In this document: positions 1 to 5,944 of the stretch, piece by piece
How positions within the stretch are numbered: the first letter of the stretch is position 1
Layout of the letters: each line of letters opens with the position of its first letter
Assembly (NCBI GenBank): GCA_964343195.1
Contig: CAYFIR010000199.1
Location: forward strand, 1 to 7,499
From: CAYVAP01 sp964343195
Lineage (GTDB): Bacteria; Bacteroidota; Bacteroidia; J057
Direction of reading: 5' to 3'
DNA: 7,499 nucleotides
Program-made: the position numbers and the translations under genes
The notes under the pieces: model-generated
Database searches by the model: none
What the model was told of the DNA's origin: nothing
Seen by the model: the letters and a program-made list of their open reading frames with translations, nothing else

Positions 1-17
1 GTTCGTAGTTCGTAGTT
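1..17 (+). repeat. Tandem heptamer GTTCGTA (two units plus GTT)
   Basis: Two exact copies of the 7-bp unit GTTCGTA stand head to tail, followed by GTT. A closely related pair, ATTCGTA twice, lies at 7468-7481, and a single inverted GTTCGTA is at 7203-7209. All copies are intergenic. The array may continue to the left of the window. Function is unknown; it looks like a dispersed intergenic short tandem repeat. Confidence 0.6.
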
Positions 18-49
18 GGGTACAGACTTGACTCCCATCGGGTTACAAC

Positions 50-170
50 AATTTCTCCCCATACCGCCCATATTCCCCCTATAAACCCTATACACCTTAT
101 TCCCCCCTTATTCCGCATACCGCCCTCCCTATTCCACCCATATACCCCTCGCCCAAAACTCCCTTCCAAC
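50..170. repeat. Pyrimidine-rich low-complexity leader upstream of the ketosynthase gene
   Basis: About 120 bp upstream of the first gene is almost purine-free apart from A. It is built from variations on words such as TATTCCCC, CATACCGCCC, CCCTATACACCTT (86-98) and CCCATATAC (137-145). The last two recur exactly upstream of the phosphopantetheinyl transferase gene (3793-3805 and 3768-3776). TATAAA occurs at 80-85, but no -35 element is correctly spaced from it and no clear Bacteroidota-type TAnnTTTG box was found. The promoter of the first gene therefore either lies in this tract in unrecognised form or lies to the left. Confidence 0.6.
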
Positions 171-180
171 CCCCAAAGCA

Positions 181-2157
181 ATGAGCAAAAAGCCCCATAC
201 AGTCATCGAAAGCATCGGCGTTTACTTACCGCCGGAAACCATTACGACGGATGAAGTCCTGGCTGGCTGTGAGCAAACCATTCGCTTTCCGCTGGAGAAA
301 ATCACCGGGATCAAGAGCCGTCAGATTGCAGGTAAGGAGGAATTTGCCATCGACCTTTCCCGAAAGGCCATGATCAATTGCCTGGAGAAATCGCGGTACA
401 AGGCCACTGACATCGACCTGCTGATTTGCTGCAACATCTCCCGCGTTGACGCGCAGGATACCCTGTCCTTCGAGCCGAGCACCTCGGCCAAACTCCGACA
501 TCAGTTGGGCTTCGGACAGGCCATGGCCTTCGACGTCACCAACGCCTGTGCGGGCATGTTTACCGGCATTTACCTCGCCAATGCCTTCATCGAAGCAGGG
601 GCCATCCGTCGGGCCATGATCGTCAGCGGTGAATACATTACCCACCTGACCGACACCGCTCAGCGCGAAATCGAAAGCTTCATGGATTCGCGCATCGCCT
701 GCCTGACGCTGGGAGATGCCGGGGCCGCGCTCATTCTGGATCGGTCCACTGATCCCAATGTTGGGTTTCAGGAACTGGAACTTCAGACTTACGGCAACTA
801 CAGTGGCTACTGCATTGCCAAGGAAGCCGAAACCGGCGGCTGGATCATGTTTACCGATTCGGTGCCCATGACCGATGTCGCCCTCAAATCTGGTGCCCAG
901 CACTCCCTCGCCGCATTGAAACGCGCCAACTGGGAGGTCGACTCTTTCGAGCACCTGCTCATGCACCAGACATCCAAAACCAGCCTGTCCAGCGCCCGAC
1001 GGGAGATCAACCGCCGGCTCAACGAGCAGGTTTTTGACGAACAAAACACCATCAACAACCTTGGACTTCGCGGCAATACGGCCTCGACCTCCCATACCGT
1101 TGCCCTGGCCGATCAGATCGTGGCCGGACGCATCAATAGCGGGGACCGGCTGGTGTTCAGCGTTACGGCCTCGGGGCTGACGATCGGGACGGCGCTATAT
1201 GTATTCGATGACCTGCCAGATCGCTATCGACATTTGCCCGAAAGCCCTTCCGAAGCAGACACAAATTCCTGGACTCCGGCAACTGATCTTCCCCGCGTGC
1301 GGGTCGAAAGCATCGGCATCGCAGCGAACCAGCAGCTCGGCTCGCTGGAACGGCTGACTCAGGCTTCCAAAAGCTGCCTGAAAGCCTCGGCTTACGAAAG
1401 CCAGGACATCGGACTGCTGATCTTCAGTGGGGTGTACCGCGACGAATACCTGATGGAGCCGGCCTATGCGGCTTTGCTGGCCGGGGAGTTGGATATGAAC
1501 GGTCTGCTGACCGAGACCAATGAGCGACAGACGCTGGCCTTCGATATGTTCAACGGAGCGGTAGGGTTCCTGAATGCCTGCCATGTCGCCCAACAGATGA
1601 TGGTCGCTGGCAAGTCGAAGCTCGCCATGATCACCACATCAGAGAGCGAAAACAACGCGCTTTTCTATGCGGAAGAATTGATGGGCATCGAAGAAACGGC
1701 TTCGGCCCTGATACTGGATACTGACTCAGAAAAAGGATTTTCACATTTCCTGTTCTCACATCACACTGACAATCAGGATGTTTATGAGGTGGACTGTTCC
1801 AGCGAAACGGTCAAGCTGCGCCTTCAGATTCGCAAGTCGCCGGAGTTGGAGCATGCTTTTCTGGCAGGCATCCTACCGACGGTTTCAGAACTTTTGGAAC
1901 AGGCAAAATTGACGCTGGAAGACATTGACTGGGTGCTGCCCCCTCAGATTTCCTCCGATTTCATCGGTCGGCTGGGAGAGCAACTTCAGGTTTCTCCTGA
2001 AAAACTCATTGACGTTTGCCAATCAAACGACCTGTTTACCTCTGCCCTCCCCTACTCCATGCAAGCGGCTCAGGCACAAGCCCAAAGTGGCGACATTGGC
2101 CTGGTGATCACCGTCGGATCGGGGATTCAGGTTGGATGTGCCATTTATCATTTTTGA
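181..2157 (+). CDS. Double-length 3-oxoacyl-ACP synthase III family protein (active N-half, degenerate C-half)
   Basis: Predicted cytosolic condensing enzyme of the thiolase fold. Residues ~5-345 form a complete KAS III (FabH-like) unit. The nucleophile is Cys123 in DVTNACAG, His262 is in LLMHQTS, and Asn299 is in LRGNTAS, in the order and rough spacing of the FabH Cys-His-Asn triad. Glu98 in FEPST lies 25 residues before the Cys, close to where OleA-type enzymes carry their catalytic Glu. Residues ~372-658 repeat the fold: AFDMFNGAVG aligns with AFDVTNACAG but has Ala460 for Cys, WVLPPQIS has Pro588 for His, and the Asn position is Thr/Ser near 620. The polypeptide thus resembles a covalent catalytic/non-catalytic pair. 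At 658 aa it is about twice the usual ~330 aa. The ATG start has no Shine-Dalgarno but gives a normal KAS III N-terminus. Substrate and product are unknown. It probably shares a transcript with the P450 downstream. Confidence 0.88.
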   Translation: MSKKPHTVIESIGVYLPPETITTDEVLAGCEQTIRFPLEKITGIKSRQIAGKEEFAIDLSRKAMINCLEKSRYKATDIDLLICCNISRVDAQDTLSFEPSTSAKLRHQLGFGQAMAFDVTNACAGMFTGIYLANAFIEAGAIRRAMIVSGEYITHLTDTAQREIESFMDSRIACLTLGDAGAALILDRSTDPNVGFQELELQTYGNYSGYCIAKEAETGGWIMFTDSVPMTDVALKSGAQHSLAALKRANWEVDSFEHLLMHQTSKTSLSSARREINRRLNEQVFDEQNTINNLGLRGNTASTSHTVALADQIVAGRINSGDRLVFSVTASGLTIGTALYVFDDLPDRYRHLPESPSEADTNSWTPATDLPRVRVESIGIAANQQLGSLERLTQASKSCLKASAYESQDIGLLIFSGVYRDEYLMEPAYAALLAGELDMNGLLTETNERQTLAFDMFNGAVGFLNACHVAQQMMVAGKSKLAMITTSESENNALFYAEELMGIEETASALILDTDSEKGFSHFLFSHHTDNQDVYEVDCSSETVKLRLQIRKSPELEHAFLAGILPTVSELLEQAKLTLEDIDWVLPPQISSDFIGRLGEQLQVSPEKLIDVCQSNDLFTSALPYSMQAAQAQAQSGDIGLVITVGSGIQVGCAIYHF

Positions 2158-2164
2158 AGAAAAT

Positions 2165-2230
2165 GAGGTATGAAGTACATGGGGATATGAAGGTTTTCTT
2201 TCCTCCATTTCCTCCATACCTGCATACCTC
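2165..2230 (+). other. Long imperfect hairpin between the ketosynthase and P450 genes
   Basis: A purine-rich arm (2165-2193) and a pyrimidine-rich arm (2202-2230), each 29 nt, are inverted copies matching at about 20 of 29 positions without gaps. The loop TTTTCTTT is at 2194-2201. The outer 8 bp (GAGGTATG with CATACCTC) pair perfectly, and the middle contains an internal loop. It starts 8 nt after the ketosynthase stop and ends 16 nt before the chosen P450 start. No U-tract follows it, so it does not look like a classic terminator. It could stabilise mRNA ends, attenuate transcription, or be a remnant of an inverted low-complexity repeat. Confidence 0.5.
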
Positions 2231-2246
2231 TCACAAGAACTGCCTT

Positions 2247-3605
2247 ATGTCCCCTCTCACACTATCCAAAACACCACCCGGGCCTACGACACTTTCACCT
2301 TTCGGGCAACTTTTTGAGTTTCGAAAGGATAGCCTGGCTTTTCTACAGCAACTGGCCGAAGAACATGGTGACATCGCCCAGTTCCGGCTGGGACCTATCA
2401 AGGTGCTGCTGGTCAATCACCCGGACTACATCCGGGAGGTGCTGTCCACCCAAAACAGCAATTTCGTCAAGGGTCGCCCACTGGATATGGCCAAAGAACT
2501 GCTGGGCGAAGGCCTGCTCACCAGCGAAGGCGAACACCACAAACGTCAGTCTCGCATCATTCAGCCGGCTTTTCACCGTCGCATGGTGGAATCATACGCC
2601 CCCGCCGTCACGGAGTATGCCGTTAAGTTAATGGACAAATGGGAAGATGGGCAGGAGGTGGAAATCATGGAGGAGATGGTCAAAATGAGCACTGCCATTG
2701 CTGGCAAGGCATTTTTCAACGCTGACCTGGAAGCCGAAGCGCCCGGCATCAATCAGGCACTGGAAGATGTGATGAGCCTTTTTGGGCGGGTTACGATGCC
2801 CTTTTCCGAGCTGATTCTGAAGCTTCCCCTCCCTGACAACCTGCGTTTTTTCCGGGCAAAAAAACTCCTCGACACCACCATTGATCGCATCATCGCCCGC
2901 CGCAAGCAACATCCTGAGGATCATGGCGATCTGCTCTCCATGCTGCTCAACTGGCGCGATGAAGATGGCCTTCCCATGCAGGATCAGCACGTCCATGACG
3001 AAGCGCTGACGCTGCTGCTGACGGCTTTTGATACGACTTCACTGGCGCTGACCTGGACCTGGTACCTGCTTTCGCAGCATCCGGAGGCTGAGCGGGAACT
3101 TCATCAGGAAATCGATCAACTGCTGGGCGGACGCCTTCCGACCATGGAGGATTATCACAAGCTGACCTATACCCGCATGGTCATGGGCGAATCCATGCGG
3201 CTTTATCCGCCGCTCTACCTCGTGGCACGCGAGGCTCTGGACGACTTTTCACTGGGGGAATACCGGATTCCCAAAGGCACCCTGGTACTGGTGAGCCCCT
3301 ACCTGATGCAGCGCGACAAACGCTTTTTCATAGACCCGGATCAATTCAGCCCCCACAACTGGGGCGAGCACGAAAAGAACTCGAAGTCCAAATATGAGTA
3401 TTTCCCCTTCAGCATGGGGCCCAGGGCCTGCATCGGGCAGCCATTTGCGTGGCTGGAAGGCATCCTGGCACTGGCGACCATCGGGCAGAATTGGCGGCTG
3501 AAACTGGTCCCCGGCCATCGCGTCGAACTGGATCAGGTGCTGAACCTGCGTCCGAAATTTGGCATGAAAATGCGGGTGTATCGGAGGGAAAGTGGAACTG
3601 GTTAG
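2247..3605 (+). CDS. Cytochrome P450 monooxygenase
   Basis: Soluble bacterial-type heme monooxygenase of 452 aa, the usual length for the family, with no N-terminal membrane anchor. Visible landmarks in order: proline-rich start (PPGP, ~10-13); C-helix EHHKRQSR followed by PAFH (96-110), with His98 where many P450s have the WxxxR Trp; I-helix LLLTAFDTT (256-264), with acid-alcohol pair Asp262-Thr263; K-helix ExxR as E315-S-M-R318; meander FSPHNW (367-372); heme loop FSMGPRACIG (388-397), whose Cys395 is the axial thiolate. The ATG at 2247 was chosen because family similarity begins just after it. An in-frame ATG at 2163 would add 28 residues encoded by the intergenic hairpin, which is unlikely. 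The gene follows the ketosynthase by 89 bp and probably oxidises that pathway's product (inference). No ferredoxin or reductase is encoded in the window, and the substrate cannot be predicted. Confidence 0.93.
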   Translation: MSPLTLSKTPPGPTTLSPFGQLFEFRKDSLAFLQQLAEEHGDIAQFRLGPIKVLLVNHPDYIREVLSTQNSNFVKGRPLDMAKELLGEGLLTSEGEHHKRQSRIIQPAFHRRMVESYAPAVTEYAVKLMDKWEDGQEVEIMEEMVKMSTAIAGKAFFNADLEAEAPGINQALEDVMSLFGRVTMPFSELILKLPLPDNLRFFRAKKLLDTTIDRIIARRKQHPEDHGDLLSMLLNWRDEDGLPMQDQHVHDEALTLLLTAFDTTSLALTWTWYLLSQHPEAERELHQEIDQLLGGRLPTMEDYHKLTYTRMVMGESMRLYPPLYLVAREALDDFSLGEYRIPKGTLVLVSPYLMQRDKRFFIDPDQFSPHNWGEHEKNSKSKYEYFPFSMGPRACIGQPFAWLEGILALATIGQNWRLKLVPGHRVELDQVLNLRPKFGMKMRVYRRESGTG

Positions 3606-3606
3606 G

Positions 3607-3642
3607 GAAGAAGGGGAATAGGGGAAATAGGGTGTATATGGG
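3607..3642. repeat. Purine-rich low-complexity tract after the P450 stop
   Basis: Directly after the P450 stop codon the plus strand becomes a run of GGGGAATA-like and GGGAAATA-like units. Its reverse complement uses the same words as the pyrimidine-rich tract upstream of the ketosynthase and that upstream of the transferase gene: TATACACC (here 3631-3638 inverted) and CCCATATAC (here 3634-3642 inverted). Together with 3766-3822 it forms a loose inverted-repeat pair, including a 10-bp perfect match (ATATGGGCAT at 3645-3654 with ATGCCCATAT at 3765-3774). Confidence 0.5.
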
Positions 3643-3649
3643 AAATATG

Positions 3650-3675
3650 GGCATCCGGTTTATGGAGCCTTTTTT
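3650..3675 (+). terminator. Candidate intrinsic terminator of the ketosynthase-P450 transcript
   Basis: GGC-A-TCC (3650-3656, with a bulged A at 3653) pairs with GGAGCC (3664-3669) around the 7-nt loop GGTTTAT, and six T residues follow immediately (3670-3675). This is the layout of a Rho-independent terminator, though the six-pair stem is short. It lies 45 nt after the P450 stop and would end that transcript before the transferase gene. Confidence 0.5.
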
Positions 3676-3832
3676 CTATGACTCCGCTGAGCCATGATCC
3701 TTCTCAGCTTGATCGATCAGAGGCCGACAGGCAGCCCAGAGGCATCAGATACCTTTTGAAAGAAATGCCCATATACTCCCAATAAAAGTCACCCCTATAC
3801 ACCTTGCCTCCCCCTCTTTCGAGAATCACTAT
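3676..3832 (+). promoter_or_regulatory. Upstream region of the phosphopantetheinyl transferase gene
   Basis: If the terminator at 3650-3675 is real, the promoter of the next gene must lie here. Structures seen: a 6-bp hairpin GCTGAG/CTCAGC (3686-3691 and 3703-3708), and the perfect palindrome TGATCGATCA (3710-3719). There is a near match to the Bacteroidota -7 box, TACCTTTTG (3750-3758), one base longer than TAnnTTTG and lacking a visible -33 TTG at the right distance. TATACT is at 3772-3777. The shared words CCCATATAC (3768-3776) and CCCTATACACCTT (3793-3805) follow. No single element is convincing, so the promoter is not pinned down. Confidence 0.3.
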
Positions 3833-4573
3833 ATGAACTCACATCATTCCTCTTCAAACAAAACCGTACCACTGGACTCGATTTCAGGAGATCGGGTGCA
3901 TATCTGGCAGGTCGCACTTGACGTGCCAGAAGAGGGAATCCGTCAACTTGAGGGGGTTCTTTCCCGCGACGAAATCGAACGTGCCAATCGCTTTCATTTT
4001 GCCAGGGACCGACGTCGCTTTATCGTCGCTCGGGTGGAATTGCGTCGAGTGCTGGGCCGCTACCTGTCCGTGGCTCCGGCTGAGATTCGCTTTGAATACA
4101 ATGCTTTTGGCAAGCCGGCGTTGGCTGCCGATCCGCAGGAAATGGACCTCCGGTTCAACCTTTCTCACTCCGAAGAACTGGCCATCATCGCCATCACCCA
4201 AAGCAGGGAGGTTGGCATTGACCTCGAATTTCTCAAAGCAGAAACCGCTACCACGGACATTGCGCAGCGCTTCTTTGCCCCAGGCGAAATCAAACAGCTG
4301 AATCTGGCCTCAACCGAACAGCAACAGGCCCTTTTCTACCGCTTTTGGACCCGCAAGGAAGCCTTTATCAAGGCCATTGGGCAGGGAGTCTCCTTCCCGC
4401 TGGATCAGGTCGATACTTCGGAACAGATGGGAGAAGAATGGTCTATGGTGAAAGCTACAGAGGAAGGATGGACGGCACAAAAATGGATGGGACTGGATCT
4501 CGCCCTTCCTGATGGCTTCCTAGGGGCACTAGTAGTCGAGGGAACAGGGTGTGAGTTAATACGCCACGAATGA
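3833..4573 (+). CDS. 4'-phosphopantetheinyl transferase, Sfp/Gsp type
   Basis: This cytosolic enzyme moves the phosphopantetheine arm from coenzyme A to a serine of acyl, peptidyl or aryl carrier proteins. At 246 aa it has the pseudo-dimeric Sfp length rather than the short AcpS length. The family signatures are all present in order: FGKPAL (92-97), FNLSHS (108-113), VGIDLE (127-132, with Asp130 and Glu132 as Mg ligands), and FWTRKEAFIKAIGQG (171-185, with Trp172, Lys175, Glu176 and Lys180). The ATG at 3833 is the only ATG before the conserved part. It lies 227 bp beyond the P450 and a probable terminator intervenes, so it is likely transcribed separately. The gene context suggests it may serve a carrier protein used by the ketosynthase, but Sfp-type enzymes are often the genome's only broad-range transferase, so a housekeeping role is equally possible. 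The carrier-protein target is not in the window. Confidence 0.93.
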   Translation: MNSHHSSSNKTVPLDSISGDRVHIWQVALDVPEEGIRQLEGVLSRDEIERANRFHFARDRRRFIVARVELRRVLGRYLSVAPAEIRFEYNAFGKPALAADPQEMDLRFNLSHSEELAIIAITQSREVGIDLEFLKAETATTDIAQRFFAPGEIKQLNLASTEQQQALFYRFWTRKEAFIKAIGQGVSFPLDQVDTSEQMGEEWSMVKATEEGWTAQKWMGLDLALPDGFLGALVVEGTGCELIRHE

Positions 4574-4580
4574 CAAAAGT

Positions 4581-4622
4581 TAGCGTGTTAGCGTGGGGTT
4601 TAAACCCCGCGCTAACACGCTA
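4581..4622. terminator. 42-bp near-perfect palindrome between convergent genes (candidate bidirectional terminator)
   Basis: The two 21-nt halves (4581-4601 and 4602-4622) are reverse complements except at one pair, T4594 opposite G4609. The centre is GGGGTTTAAACCCC. In a plus-strand transcript the odd pair is a U-G wobble, so the stem is continuous. In a minus-strand transcript it is an A-C mismatch. The palindrome sits 7 nt after the transferase stop and 5 nt before the fumarylacetoacetase stop. Only the minus direction has a modest T-tract after the stem (AACTTTTG). The left arm overlaps a tandem 8-mer, TTAGCGTG twice (4580-4595). Confidence 0.65.
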
Positions 4623-4627
4623 CCAAG

Positions 4628-5899
4628 CTACCGCTCCATCGCCGGCAGCACTTTTGCCTTCACTTCCCCAAACCCGACGCGGATATCGCCTTTCTGAGCG
4701 TAGCCCCGCATGGTGATGCTGTCTTCATCCTGGATGAAGACGCGGGTGTCTCCATTGTTAAGCGGGATCGGTTTGGAGCCTGCCCAGGACAGCTCCAGCA
4801 TGGAGCCGTAAGAATCTTCCGTTGGGCCAGAGATTGTCCCGGAGGCCATCATGTCGCCTACCCGGACGTTGCAGCCGTTGACGGTGTGGTGGGCCAGTTG
4901 CTGGGCCATGCTCCAGTACATGTACCTGAAATTGGAGCGGCTTATCACAGTTTCATCCGAGCCGGAAGGGGTCAAGCCAACTTCGAGGTTGATGTCAAAG
5001 TTGTGGGCTCCTTCAGCCTGCAGATAAGGCAACACCGCTGGCTCCTGCTTGGGACCCGCCACGCGAAATGGCTCCAGGGCTTCGATTGGCACAATCCAGG
5101 GAGAGATGGACGAGGCAAAGCTTTTGCCCAGAAACGGCCCAAGCGGCACATATTCCCACTTCTGAATGTCGCGGGCCGACCAGTCGTTGAAGAGCACCAT
5201 TCCGAAAATGTGATCTTCTGCATTTGCCACAGAGATGGACTCGCCCAGATCTGTATCAGTTCCGAGGACGAAGGCCATTTCCAGTTCAAAGTCAAGCCGG
5301 GCAGACGGCTGGAAAACGGGGGAATCGGCTCCCTTGGGCATGACCTGTCCCCAGGGGCGGCGCACGGGTGCTCCACTCAGGATGACAGAAGAGGCCCGGC
5401 CATGATAGCCTACGGGGATGTGCTTCCAGTTGGGCAGCAGGGCATTTTCCGGGTCGCGAAACATCTTTCCCACATTGGTGGCGTGCTCCATGCTGGAGTA
5501 AAAGTCGGTGTAATCACCGATGGAGACGGGCATATGAAGGGTTGCTTCCTCCATGCCGATTAGGTACTGAGGATAGGATTTCAGCTCGGAATTTTCGTCG
5601 CAGAGCTGAGTCTGAACCTGCTCACGAACCTTACGGGTAACATTTTTTCCCAGGCGTATAAACGAATTGAGAAATGGCTGCTCCAGTTCCTCAACCGGAC
5701 AGTCAATCCAGCGCTCCAAAGCGAGAGGGGCGAGGTCAACAATTTGGTCTCCAATGGCAATTCCTACGCGCGGTGGCGTGCCTGGGGTGGAGAAAATCCC
5801 AAAGGGAAGGTTGTATATGGTAAAATCAGAATTCTTGGGAATATCCACCCATGAGTTCAATGAAGATGTCTTGGGACCTTGAGTGTTTGAGTTATTCAA
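4628..5899 (-). CDS. fahA: Fumarylacetoacetase (EC 3.7.1.2)
   Basis: Hydrolyses 4-fumarylacetoacetate to fumarate and acetoacetate, the last step of tyrosine and homogentisate breakdown, in the cytosol. At 423 aa it matches full-length FAH. Residues ~30-110 are the SH3-like N-terminal domain (NLPFGIFSTP, PRVGIAIGDQIVDL). The beta-roll catalytic domain follows. Residues known from mouse FAH fit at a constant offset of 6: Asp132 (YTDFYSS), His139 as general base (EHATNVG), Arg148, Glu205 and Glu207 (DFELEMAF), Asp239 (FNDWSARD), Gln246, and Lys259 (GKSFA). There is no in-frame ATG upstream of the conserved part. Candidate starts are TTG at 5897-5899 (used here) and TTG at 5858-5860, which would give a protein beginning near NSWVDIP, closer to usual family N-termini. 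It lies 45 bp downstream of hmgA on the same strand and is almost certainly in the same operon. Confidence 0.95.
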   Translation of the reverse strand: MNNSNTQGPKTSSLNSWVDIPKNSDFTIYNLPFGIFSTPGTPPRVGIAIGDQIVDLAPLALERWIDCPVEELEQPFLNSFIRLGKNVTRKVREQVQTQLCDENSELKSYPQYLIGMEEATLHMPVSIGDYTDFYSSMEHATNVGKMFRDPENALLPNWKHIPVGYHGRASSVILSGAPVRRPWGQVMPKGADSPVFQPSARLDFELEMAFVLGTDTDLGESISVANAEDHIFGMVLFNDWSARDIQKWEYVPLGPFLGKSFASSISPWIVPIEALEPFRVAGPKQEPAVLPYLQAEGAHNFDINLEVGLTPSGSDETVISRSNFRYMYWSMAQQLAHHTVNGCNVRVGDMMASGTISGPTEDSYGSMLELSWAGSKPIPLNNGDTRVFIQDEDSITMRGYAQKGDIRVGFGEVKAKVLPAMER

Positions 5900-5944
5900 T
5901 TTGGTGGGCTTGAAGGGTAAAAAATGTATAGTCTGCTGGCAAAC

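Noticed and set aside
28..49. TTGACT followed by TACAAC as a promoter for the ketosynthase gene
   Set aside because: The spacer is only 10 bp, far short of the 16-19 bp needed.
50..170. Pyrimidine tract considered as a CRISPR array or origin iterons
   Set aside because: The units are short, degenerate and irregularly spaced, with no constant repeat/spacer structure and no cas or rep gene.
226..1095. 289-codon open frame on the minus strand
   Set aside because: It lies wholly antisense to the ketosynthase gene, has low-complexity composition with no recognisable motif, and is explained by the base composition of the real gene.
2016..2246. Longer P450 N-terminus beginning inside the ketosynthase gene or at ATG 2163
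   Set aside because: The extra residues are encoded by ketosynthase sequence in another frame and by the intergenic hairpin. P450 similarity and the usual length start at the ATG at 2247.
4886..5563. 225-codon open frame on the plus strand
   Set aside because: It is antisense to fumarylacetoacetase and is a composition shadow.
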